From: Lepiota brunneoincarnata
Lineage: Eukaryota > Basidiomycota > Agaricomycetes > Agaricales > Agaricaceae
DNA length: 64,000 nucleotides
Reading direction: 5' to 3'
Assembly (NCBI GenBank): GCA_023014365.1
Contig: JAEBUN010000035.1
Coordinates: 62,001 to 126,000, forward strand
Within the stretch, counting starts at the first letter, position 1, and every line of letters starts with the position of its first letter. A model generated the notes under the pieces. The model was not told where the DNA came from and searched no databases. It saw nothing but the letters and a program-made list of their open reading frames with translations. This document shows positions 21,395 to 31,896 of the stretch, piece by piece. The position numbers were made by a program, and so were the translations under genes.

Positions 21395-23875
21395 ATGCTT
21401 GCACTTGCGTCAATGTCTTTTGTCAACCTGCTGGCTGTCTTGAGGGTTTCGAGCAGTGGTCCGCCGGCTTTTGCCGGAGCTGTTGCCTGCTTGGTAGCCT
21501 GGTGGTGGTCGAAATGCTTTCGGTTTGTCTCGCGGAAATTCGAAAATGTTAGAGGTCCAGGGTCATCGTCCTGGCTTACAGGTACACGACACTGTCTCAG
21601 AAATATACTTTCCCTTATTTCCTTCCTCAGGCAATCGCGTCCAGCTCTTTTCTCCAACGAATGGGATTCGTTTCATGCATGACATTACTACTCAATACGG
21701 TGGGGTTGTAAGACTGGAAGGCGTCTTTGGTGTAAGCCCCCTTTATCAGATTTCATGTCATAATTTATTCTGAGCTACGTAGGCGCGCGAAATTTTCGTT
21801 TCCGATCCATTGGCACTGCAGTCTATTGCTGTCAAGGATGCGACAAGCTGGCAGCAGCCTGCTGAGGTTCTGGCGTTAGCTCATTTTCTTCTCTCTCCAT
21901 GATGTATATCTGATGTCCATTCGATAGCACAAACGCAGTCGTTTTCGGAGAGGGCTTAACTAGCACTGCAGGTGAGTCTCAACCCCCCGCATCGTGCCCT
22001 AGTTGACTGTATTCTAAGGCGAGGTCCACAGGAGGCAGAGAAGAATGGTAAACCCAGCGTTCAATACCACGCACATGCGGAATTTGATCCCCACATTCTA
22101 TGTAGTCGGCAGACAGGTTCGTTCATGGTATCCTTGCATTTTTGGCTGCGAGGGATAATCACTATTGCAATAGCTGCGAGATGCCATCGCCGCAGGGGTC
22201 AAGTCAGGCCCCGAAGAAATTGACATGTTATCATGGACTGCCCGTACAGCTCTAGAACTTATCGGTCAAAGTGGGCTTGGTGAGATTTCATTTGCAGTGT
22301 CAAAAGGAACTTGCTTGCACATATACAGCTCAGGTTACAGCTTCGACCCACTCACTGTCGATGAGCCTAACGAATATACTTTTGCCGTAAAGAACTTACT
22401 GTTTGTCTCCCAGCTGTTTTGACGATCGTACCTGACTTTTGGGTAGTCCGCTGACTTTTCAAATTCCTGTGGCACGAGCAATTGCCCCTTGGCTCCCTCT
22501 TCCGCTCCGGCAGATCCTAGCCAGGGTTGCACCATTGAAGACATTGCGGGACCTCATGTATATTGTCGGCTTGATGGACAGCAATTCCAAAAAGGTCCTC
22601 CACTTAAAACGCCATGCGATCGAGAAGGGCGAGGAAGCCGTGCGAGGAGCAGGTCGCCTCAGGCAAGGATATAATGAGTATCTTATGTGAGGACGGCTTA
22701 TTACGATTCGTTCCAACCAGTCACTTATCAAACCTGACCGCGCAGTGCGTGCCAATATGCGGGAGAAAGAAGCCGACCGATTACCTGAATCTCAGCTGGT
22801 GGGGCTGATGAACGGACTGCTTTTTGCGGCCATGGATACGACATCTTCAGCTTTAGCACGAATGCTCCATATACTAGCGTTGAACCCCCACATCCAAGAT
22901 CGACTTCGTCATGAAGGTCTTGCTTTACATCGGCATCTTGGTACCGAGGAGCTCGATTACGATACTTTGTCGGAAATGCCTTATCTTGACGCGTGTTGCC
23001 GCGAGATGCTACGCCTGTGAGTTTATTATTTTCTGGACCGGGGGCCAATATTAGTTGATGTAGGTATCATAGCTATGCACCTGTACCGATGAATCTGCGG
23101 ACGTGAGTAGATGGAGCTCTCTACGCAGATCCTAACCTTCCTTCCATGACATCGTAACAGTGCTATAAAGGACACCATTCTACCACTTTCCAGCCCGTTA
23201 ATCGGACAGGACGGCCGCGAGATTCACGAAGTACATGTCCCTGCAGGAACGTAAGTGTCAACGTTCACTTGAGAGCTCGACAATGCAGATTAATTGTTCA
23301 CTCGTAGTACTGCGTTGTCCGGAATTTTGATTGCTAACACTTCTACCAAGATTTGGGGTCCAGATGCACTTGAATTCAAACCAGAGCGTTGGTTATCGCC
23401 GTTGCCAGATAGTGTCATTAATGCACACTTACCCGGGGTCTACTCAAACCTGTAGGTCCTCAATTGGCTGTATCATTCTTCCGCTTCTCAATATTTCGAG
23501 CCTAGGATGACCTTCTGGGGTGGTGGATCTGCTTGCCTGTGAGCAGAATCATTTCGAGTCATCCGTCATTCTTGCTAATAACTTCCAGAGGGTAGCTACG
23601 TCTGCACAAGAGTTCTAGTGGGATGTTGATCTAACTGTATCTTTATTTCAAGTTTTAAGTTCAGCCAACTGGAACTTAGTGAGTTCGCTTTCCCGCGTTC
23701 ATGCTGTATGATAGTTCTCAAACCACAGATAGAGGTTATTCTCTCGCTCCTCCTTCAATCTTTTAGGTTTTCCCCTTCAGATAAGGAGATTAGTTGGCGT
23801 CAATCAGGACTTCAATTTCCGAGTGTAGTGGAATCAGGCTCTTTAGGGATGCCATTGATAGTAGAGGCACTTTAA
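21395..23875 (+). CDS. Cytochrome P450 (P450-2), haem loop with 3-nt micro-exon
   Basis: N-terminal anchor, then a [10 protein letters not shown] motif, [20 protein letters not shown], and [14 protein letters not shown]. The I-helix is [16 protein letters not shown] near 22833-22880. The K-helix ExxR (REMLRL) is near 23005. PERW-type sequence [13 protein letters not shown] is near 23380. The haem loop is [18 protein letters not shown], in which Ser stands where the family usually has Arg. Splicing here needs introns 23539-23588 and 23592-23652 with a 3-nt exon AGG between them; this gives Cys-Leu-Gly and keeps the frame to the stop at 23873-23875. Divergent from P450-1 and convergent with the SDR gene 88 bp away. 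Closely related, in inverted orientation, to P450-6 at 49671-52043. Confidence 0.8.
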
Positions 23876-23963
23876 CGTCAATAACCATGACATTGTTACT
23901 CGGTACAGACCGCTGTTTCTAGGCACAAAGTCTTGGAGGACCACAGAAGCCACCGTCCACATC

Positions 23964-25184
23964 TCAATCAAAAAATCTGCCACCATCGCAATTTATGCAC
24001 TGGCCTATACGCAGATATAAGTATATATTTTCACAAACGAAGACATAAGTGCTCACCGGTGATAAAACTCGACTCTGGTCTAACAAGCATGGAGACTAAG
24101 TTAGCTATATCGGCAGGCATTCCTAACCGCTGGACAGCGCATTTCGAAGCTTCTGCTTGAGATAGGTGGGCAGTGATAGGCAGCAGCGCGTTCAGTGGGG
24201 TCTAACTAGGAAAATATTGCTTCAGCTGGTAAATGGGCCGGGTACCTGTCAAATTGCTTACGACTTTCTGCAAATAGAGGTGAACTCAGCGCAAATTGCG
24301 TGGAGATATTCATCATATTGTCGACTGATGCAGCAACACAAATCAACCTTTTTTTGCCTGTTGCGTTGACTCGAAGACCACGTACACATGGGGGTGGAAA
24401 TGACTCCGGCAGCAAATGCATTCACCGTGATCCCGCTAGTCGCCAATTCCTGTGCTTTAGGTAGTTGGTCAGCCTCAGACGTTGCGATGGGCGACCATAC
24501 GGACCTGCTGTTTGAGTTAAACTACGGATGGCGGCTTTCGTAGCGCTATATGCGCCGAGACCGGCCTCCGCTTCGTGAGTGGAATTAGAGGCTTGGATAA
24601 TTTGTACGAGAAAATTCGTACCTCGTTTGGCTGCAATCGAAGACTGCACCAATGATTCTACCACCATGACCCTGAGCTAACATTTGCTCGGCAGCATATT
24701 TGTAGCACAGAAATGTCCCACGGGCGTTTACAGCAAAATGAGTATCCCAGGAGTCGAGGGATGCTGATAATGAAATGGTAAGTCTACTTTGCTAAAGTGA
24801 AAGGAACTGCATACTTTGGACAAGCGGGGCTGGAGGTAGCGCTATCCCGGCATTCGCAACCAGCTGACGATAATCATGAAGCCAGGAGACTTAATTTAGA
24901 TAATACTTACTACGTCCAGACGACCCATATATGTCACGACGCGACTTATCATGACCCTCACCTGTTCCTCCCGCGACACATCTGCAGGAACTATGATGCA
25001 TCTCCGTGCTTTAGATTCAATCTCCGATTTCAAGGAATCCAGTTGTGCACTCGATACAAGGTCATTGATAGCCATATCCAAGCCATCTTCGCAGAGTCTT
25101 ATTGCAATGGACCGACCGATTCCCTGGGCAGCACCTGTCACTAAAGCGACGCGAAGCAGAAGATGTAGCGTGAGGGGAATTCAT
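23964..25184 (-). CDS. Short-chain dehydrogenase/reductase (SDR1)
   Basis: Rossmann cofactor motif TGAAQGIG near 25140-25115 and NDLVSS after the second strand, suggesting NADP(H)/NAD(H) use. Then come VANAGIAL and the catalytic YSATK (Tyr-x-x-x-Lys) near 24560, followed by ELATSGITVNAFAAGVISTPM, the typical post-catalytic block. Terminal exons carry LGMPADIANLVSMLVRPESSFITG and, after an intron, QCINCDGGRFFD with a stop at 23964. The best ATG (25184) is one base out of frame with the TGAAQGIG block, so the first exon is uncertain or has a lesion. Classical SDR of about 250-270 aa, paralogous to SDR2. It probably oxidises or reduces an alcohol/ketone in the pathway. Confidence 0.7.
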
Positions 25185-25492
25185 GAGGTAGATACCAATG
25201 ATAAGGAGCTCGCACGTTCCTTATGGATTCAAGTAATCGTCAGTACTGGCGCTATTTTAAAGTCGGATCCCTGGATAGGTTGGAATTGAATGCTGTCCTA
25301 GCCCTCTTCGGAACCAGCGGACTGCAGAATGTAGTCCACCAACTATGTGGTCAGCTAATTCCCGGTAAGTCCTTCTACTGGTTCCCAGGCTCAGTCTTCG
25401 AACTCAGCAACCACGGGTGAATTTTGGCCCTTCCTTTGGAGTGTGTGCAAGATGCTGGGAGAACCTTCCCGCGTTCGGAGGAACCACCTCGT

Positions 25493-25723
25493 TTAGGCAC
25501 AAAGAATTTCTAGGAGGATCTTTACCCTAATTCTTGGTGAGTTATGGAAAAGTGCTCTCAGAGCCACGCTTTCCCGGATGAAAATGGCTCGTCGTTCACC
25601 TCGTGCCGGCCGTTTACAGCTCAGATAGGACCCTTCATGCTTCTGCCGCAGCCGCTCATACTTTTCATCGTGAGTAATATTTTTTTCTGATTTCTTAATA
25701 TTCATCACCGGTTTATCGGACAT
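25493..25723 (-). CDS. Short open frame, unknown (low support)
   Basis: A 76-codon frame rich in Lys/Arg/Glu (NIKKSEKNITHDEKYERLRQ) lies just beyond the 3' end of AKR1. It has no recognised family and no clear splice partners. The composition is protein-like, but the frame may be chance. Confidence 0.15.
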   Translation of the reverse strand: MSDKPVMNIKKSEKNITHDEKYERLRQKHEGSYLSCKRPARGERRAIFIRESVALRALFHNSPRIRVKILLEILCA

Positions 25724-25791
25724 CCAAGGCGATTAGCACCGCCCACGATTACTTAATGTGTTGAAGTCACGTCGTGACTACATACAAACCT

Positions 25792-27163
25792 TTATGGGAT
25801 CTTCCACGACCAATCCAAACACCGAGACCTTTTGATCACACTAATGATCCCTTTCTCCTGTTGTGCCCTCAATTCATTCTCTTTACTTTCGTGCACCTCT
25901 CTCCATACCCTGACACATTCATGCACCTCTGCAACACTCTTAAGCCCCACTACTAGCGGCATCTTGGTGCTCGTCTGGCGGCTCGCATAACCAAGCGCAA
26001 TATTCGGTAAATTGGGGGCTACTCTCAACGCTTCCACAACCGCAGACTTGAGTGCATCAGGAGCTGGGTGCCATGGAGGTGGTGTGGGCGTAAATAAGCC
26101 CATGTTAAGTGGTGCAGCTGCCAAAACCTGTTTGACTTTGGCACGCTCGTAGAAATGGGGTGCGAATACTTTCAAGGTCGAGTTCTGAACCGTGAGATGC
26201 GAGTAGGATAGGAGCACGTCCACCGGTTCATAGGGAGGTGTCTTGTAAATCAGAATAGCCAGTCTCAGGAGTACTGGGAGGGGGTAGCCTAGAACTGTAG
26301 TAAGCATCACGGAACTAGTTGGATAGTAACAAGAATACCAGAAAATCCTATGTTTTTGATAATGCCCTCTTGCTTCAGTTTGTGAAGTTCACCAAACGCG
26401 TCGAGAACTTTCTGATCACCGTCTCCCATAACCTTAGCTTCGTCGCCCTCCTCTAGTCCATATAGAGCTGCCTCTGTATCAAGCGCACCTGTATGATTCC
26501 CACACAATCTGGGCGCGACGATAGCAGCAAAGTATTCGACATCGTGGAGGTAGACAGCATCGAGATAGGTCGTCCTTAGTCGGGATAGACTCTCCAAGAC
26601 ACATTTTCGGAGCCCCTGATGGGGAGTAATCAAAGTCATCCTTTCCGAACCGACCACATTTCGTCATCTGGATGGGTTGCATCTATCAATACATGTAGGG
26701 ACCGCGTAACTGGGGAATGTACCAGCTGGTACGAGGAACGAGGAAATTCGTCTTTGAGTGCCCAGAGTATGTTCCCAAGCACACATTCTGACGATCCATA
26801 CAGCCTGGAAGTATCAAATGCGCAGATGCCATAACTACGAGGGTAGATGTTGGTCACGTTCATAATAGTATACTGAACATTACACACCGGAGTGCAAGGC
26901 GTACAGCCCGGGTTGCTTCCTGGCTGATGATATGCTCATTTGTGTCGTGATGGTCCGCGAACACTGCACAACCGTGGACGATCGCGGGTAGATTAAGCGG
27001 ACCATCCACCGTCAGCTTCACCGATCTCAGCTACCCTGTCAGGGAATTAATATCTACCACTTACCACGTGATAGCCATCCACAGGACTATCCTCCTCTGT
27101 GCCAAAGGCGACCTCCCCCGGCCGTATCTCGAGGCCATTGGGGGGGCAAGGGGTGTGGACCAT
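25792..27163 (-). CDS. Aldo/keto reductase, D-arabinose dehydrogenase-like (AKR1)
   Basis: A likely start is ATG 27163 (MVHTPCPPNGLEIR), followed by an intron (GTAAGTGG...CTGACAG) and LPAIVHGCAVFADHHDTNEH. The AKR tetrad is visible: Asp and Tyr in AFDTSRLYGSSE (~26825-26790), Lys in TKCGRFGKDD (~26660), His in YLHDVEYF (~26545). LKQEGIIKNIGFSG follows, then a C-terminal exon with PLNMGLFTP and GYASRQTSTKMPLVVGLKS to the stop at 25792. This resembles the NAD-dependent arabinose/galactose dehydrogenase branch of the AKR superfamily. The gene may be a primary-metabolism neighbour or a recruited tailoring reductase. Confidence 0.75.
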
Positions 27164-28619
27164 GTTCAACTGAGGAGGCTATAATGCAGTAGTAGGTTGA
27201 AAATAGAACGTAAAATTCAGGAGGCACGCTGTTGTCCAGAGACTGAAGTCTGGACTTGGACTTCAGAGTAGAATACACGGCGTATTTATAGATAACATAC
27301 ACAGGAGAAAAGTGAAACTTAACATAAGATAAAACACAAAACTCCCAAACTGAGGAGTCTTTGTACTCATGTACTCCTCACGTACTCCCTGTATGACAAG
27401 TGAAACATCATGAATAAGATATCCCGACGTCAACCCTCGACATCAACCTCATCCCAGCATGTTCCAAGGATTAGTTTGATAATTAATCAGCTCCCACAAC
27501 AATCCCGCCGTGTGTGGATCGCAATTCGGAACCGGTTCTCCCCGAAGTTACAGGCGTTCACGCTTCATCGTGCACCATTTGATAGCCTGACTGGTCCTTC
27601 GTGAACTGAGTCTCATGGGGCTGGGACCTTCCTATCTCACGCTTAATAGATTACGCGACCCTCATGTGCGTTTGATTACGTGTCTGTGCTCCATCCTCAC
27701 TAGGGACCCCTTTTCCTCCCCTTTGACATCCTCCCTGAGATTTATGCTAAGCATAAGGGCATTTATCGGACGGAGTGCAGAGTGGTTCCGGGGAAAGATC
27801 TGGGGTATCTATCGCCATTGCTCTTATCAGAACATCAGTGCCTGTTATCTGCGTGGGCTCATCGAAGCTGGGTGGACCACAAGGTCCCTTTGTGACCGAA
27901 TAGCGAAGGAAAAGTGACTCCGAGTCTCGGGTGCAGCATCAGGAATGGTTACAGTTCTGACGTTACGGTGCCCCTAGCTAACCTGCACACATCATAGACT
28001 ATATCATTTTCATAACTTCTTAGGGCTCGTAGTGAACGGCCCACTAAACACAAGTGGGTGATGGTGACACTAGCCGCTTGTGGGCGTTGATGGAACCCAT
28101 TGCCCGCTTATTCTGATCTTATAGTGAAAATTGAATCAGTTAGTCAATCAATCAATCAATAAGTACACCCTCAACCTCTAAGTAGTCTCGACTCCCAGCA
28201 CCCGGTTACGTGCGGCAGCGTACGCTGAACTTGAGTTCCCGCGACCAGAGTTAGGACATCCCGATCGTAACAGGAGATCGCCTTTATTTCGAGGGAAGCG
28301 TGCGCATTCGGGGCCTCCATCACCACAAGACCCTTCAACCCCTCACCGAACTTTTCGGCTCAAGTGGCCACATAACGGATCGAAAAGATGGAATGTGGGG
28401 TTCTGCATTTTCCGGATGCCACATGTGACTGGTTCTTGGAGCCTTAATCTCAGCGAGAGTACCAGAACGCTCAAGTGTCAATATATAAGAAGCTCAGCTT
28501 CCTTTACTTTCGACCCCAATGGACAATCGTATCTGTCGGCGTAATGCCACTGCTGTTTATTAATTTGTGTACTAGTCTTGCGTTGGTCGCTGCGTTCTAC
28601 CTTTGTGACTGATCAATAT
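27164..28619. other. Long non-coding stretch, no gene identified
   Basis: No recognisable protein family on either strand. A plus-strand stretch at about 27717-27900 reads as an uninterrupted hydrophilic frame (ILPEIYAKHKGIYRTECRVV) that I cannot place. A short ATCA microsatellite-like tract lies at 28139-28160. This could be the remains of the missing 5' part of the P450 fragment that follows, but no N-terminal P450 motif was found. Confidence 0.4.
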
Positions 28620-29163
28620 CAATAAGGGCAATTTTTTATGATTCCGAATACTTTGAGGACCCAGAAGTTTTCAATCCAGAACTCTACCTGGAACACGATT
28701 TTGGCACAAAAACCAAGGAACGAGGACAAGATTTTCGAGATGCGCTCATGTTTGGTGGTGGAAGGGTGCGCCCATGTGATGCATCTCTGGTCCAGCTTTC
28801 AAGAATAACTGACAGCCGTGGCTTCAGCGTATATGTCCTGGCATGCATGTAGCTCATGATGCTATGGTTGATCCCTGTACTAACTATGTTACATGTCAAT
28901 AGAACTCGCAATCTGACAGGCCCTGATAACGATGCGACCACTTTGGGCGCTTGATTTCCGACCAGCCAAGAACCCCGTGACAATGCGACCTATCAAGATT
29001 GATATCGAGGACTTCAATAGTGTAAGTCCCAAGTATGTAGTGTGTTTCGAATTTCTCTACATTGCTCATCTTCATTAGGAGATCACACTCGCACCTCGTC
29101 CGTTCCGTTGCACAATCACACCTCGTAGCGCGCAGCGCGCTCAAGTTTTGAGGAGGGACTAAC
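28620..29163 (+). pseudogene. Cytochrome P450, C-terminal fragment
   Basis: The sequence begins in the ...AIFYDSEYFEDPEVFNPELY block, which precedes the haem loop in P450s. It reaches MFGGGRVRPCDASLVQLS, where the expected GRRxCPG order is disturbed. A later exon reads MRPLWALDFRPAKNP, then an intron (GTAAGTCC...TTAG), then ITLAPRPFRCTITPRSAQ and a stop at 29163, the usual end of mushroom P450s of this type. No anchor, I-helix or K-helix is found upstream. It is therefore a truncated relic, unrelated in detail to the five longer P450 genes here. Confidence 0.7.
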
Positions 29164-29715
29164 GGCGAAGGAGGAGAACGATCTTCGGGATCAACGGGCG
29201 AAATACTGAGACATATTGGAGCAAAACCGAAACATATGAACTTGTTCTATTAGATCAGATCGCGACCCTGCTAAACTGATGAACCGCTTGCAAGCTTTCT
29301 TACCACACAGATACGACCATCTGGAAGCGACCCGAACAAGAACATAGGGGATTTTCTCAGGGTGGGCTGTTGCGGGGGACCTTACCAATTGGCATATTGC
29401 GTTCACACCGTTTCACGATTAGCAGATTACCTGGAGGCTTACCCCCAACATGTCCACCACCACGGTTTCGGTCCACATCTTGACCTCCGCTCAGGAGCCC
29501 TCCCTCGAGGAAATTTAAATATCTCGCTGGCGTGGAGCCGGTCGAAATCTGGCAGGGAAAGTGTATTGAGGATCCAGGTCTAAATATCACATTCATTGGT
29601 AAGTAAGGCAAAATGTATAATTCCAATAGCTCATCATGAGTAGTCGGCTTCGGTGACGGCCCTCGACGTTGGCTCAATAAGCAATCTTGCACCAGAAATA
29701 CATTCACATGTACAT

Positions 29716-30094
29716 ATGCCTCGAACCACCATATTGACTTGTCTGGCTTCACCGGTCACCGAGGTTGCATTCGCAACCCTCAAGATGAGCTTGTGATCTC
29801 GTGAAAGCCCATCAGGTCGTAGATGCAGCCATGCAGACTGTGCTCGATGCAGGATAACTGCGTGGGAGCAAGCATGGGAGACAGACAATAGAGACGCAAC
29901 TTTTGTCGTTGGATGGAAATTCTTTGAGGTAATTGAGAAGATGGGTTCAAAGCAACGATGCTAATCAGCGTCCTCAGGCGCATGAACACTATCATCAAAA
30001 GATTTTCGCAGACCCGCCGGATTCCATAAAAGCCCTCCCGGATTACGTCGACAGAAATGTAGTTCACCATGTTTCGCTTCAACGGATGCAATAA
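29716..30094 (+). pseudogene. Small monooxygenase-like (dimeric alpha/beta-barrel) gene or relic
   Basis: An ATG at 29716 opens MPRTTILTCLASPVTEV. A second block reads AWEQAWETDNRDATFVVGWKFFE, then a 48-nt intron (GTAATTG...CCTCAG), then AHEHYHQKIFADPPDS and a stop at 30092-30094. The VxxWK/AHEHYHQ pattern resembles the small ABM/dimeric ferredoxin-like proteins common near fungal metabolite genes. The frame between the first and second blocks is not continuous without an unproven intron, so it may be decayed. Confidence 0.35.
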
Positions 30095-30269
30095 AACCTT
30101 CCGCGCCTAGCAACGGCTTTGATCAGGAAGCTACTTATGTTCCAAAACATCTGATCTCAAGATCAGATAATTGAGGAAACGCCTGCTAATCCATCAAGCA
30201 CTCTTCCTGCTGGCAAACCCCCACCACTTTCGCTATAACTTGTACGTACAGTACATGCAACACCTTGAA

Positions 30270-31488
30270 TCAAAAAATTCCGCCATCACAAGCAATCTGC
30301 GTTAGAAAGCGGGTCAGTGGTGCACACTAGTGCCAAGGTCGATCCTTGAAAGACGAACACTTTGTCCTTGGGTCACAGTCAGATACCTTACATATAGAGC
30401 CTTGGCAAGACGCACCTGTAATGAATTGGCCCTGATCTGATACAAGGAACGACACGACTCCTGCCACGTCAGAAGGTTCGCCAATACGACCCAGCGCACA
30501 TCCGTGCTTATACAACATGAAGAACTGAGTCAATACTATTGAAGCTGGTGACGCCCTATGCTCTTACTGCGGCGTTCATGTCGGTGCCTTTGGTCAACTC
30601 AGCGTATTGTAAACCGGTTTCGTGTACTGTGCCTGAGAGTCTTGGAGATCAAAGCAGCAAAGGACTTGCGGAAAGACTCACATAAGGGTGTATCAATTGC
30701 TCCCGGTGCGTATGCATTAACAGTTATTCCGTATTTACCTACCTCCAAAGCTGGGCGAGTCAACATAGGGTGAGAGCAAACTGGCATGCGCTGACTAGGT
30801 CAAACTGACCGAGGCTTTGTGTGAGGCCCTTAATAGCAAACTTGCTCGCCGAATACGCAGAAAAGAAAGCAGCGCCTGAAAGGGTGTGTTAGCCCGAAGC
30901 AGGCTTAGATGCCGGATCAAGACATCATCACCTCGCTGAGCTGATATAGACGACGCAGTCACGATTCTACCCCCACGACCTTGGGCAATCATGGTGCGAG
31001 CAGCGGCCCTTCAAACAAAAATGTGTGGCCCGCACGTTCAACGAGAACATACGATCAAAATCTTCAGCTGAGGCTATAATTCGGGGATGATTACACATGC
31101 TCTCTGTGACAAAATTGTGCACATTACTATCGATCAGTGACTTGGCAAAGCATGTACCAGCATTTGCTACCATCTACACAAGATTATAAGTCTTTCAATG
31201 ACATACATACCTGCGAAGAGACCAACCACGTCAATACCACCAAGCTCCCTGACCACTGCGTCGAACATTGCTTGAACATGAGACTCTTGAGTAACATCCG
31301 CAGTTGTGATGATACAATTTTGCTTTGGATTCTGAATTTTAATTTGTTTTTGTATGTCTTTCGAGCATATTCCTGTTGGAAGGGAGGTCGTTCAATGCAA
31401 TGTTGAGACCATCCGCTGCCAATCGTTGAGCAATCGCCCGTCCTATGCCTTGAGCCGAGCCCGTTACCAACGCTGAACGCAAGACCAT
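30270..31488 (-). CDS. Short-chain dehydrogenase/reductase (SDR2)
   Basis: Starts MVLRSALVTGSAQGIGRAIA at 31488, with the cofactor motif TGSAQGIG and the second-strand end NDLPSN. VANAGTCFAKSL (NAG motif) lies near 31170. GRGGRIVTASSISAQRG carries the catalytic Ser region near 30980-30930. An exon with the Tyr-x-x-x-Lys equivalent follows near 30870, then YGITVNAYAPGAIDTPL (~30725), LGRIGEPSDVAGVVSFLVSD and FITG (~30480-30420). A last exon resembling CDGGIF with a stop at 30270 parallels SDR1, but its junction frame is not certain. Paralogue of SDR1, same strand. It lies head-to-head with P450-3, whose start is ~400 bp away. Confidence 0.7.
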
Positions 31489-31896
31489 GACAGAAGTCAG
31501 GTGAAGTTATCGCCCCCTGACATTTCTCGGAAAAGGGTCAGAAAAGGATTACTAGTTTCTTTCGGGGTCCCAGCGCCGGTGTCTTGCGAGACCCATCCAA
31601 AAGAAGGCAGAATACTTGGGAGAGGGAACCTGAGGCGGCTACGGGAATTTGGACCGGAGACAAGATCTACCACTAGATCAGTTTCAACTTGAGCAATCGT
31701 TTGTTGGTTTTCTTTCTTCTTTCTTCTGATCAGAATACATTGATCTACGTGTGAAAATACAGGAGCTATCGGGCTTTGCAGGTTCTTCGCTCGTCTCCGA
31801 TTCCTCTCGAATCCGGATGCCCGCTCCCGCCAACATCAAAATCCCACCGGATGTACCGCACAGGCCCTTCTGTCTATCATATACTGTTCTCATACA

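Noticed and set aside
23508..23545. P450-2 truncated at SACL by a stop just after the haem Cys
   Set aside because: The stop is intronic. Two introns and a 3-nt exon restore the frame to a normal C-terminus, and the paralogue shows the same structure.
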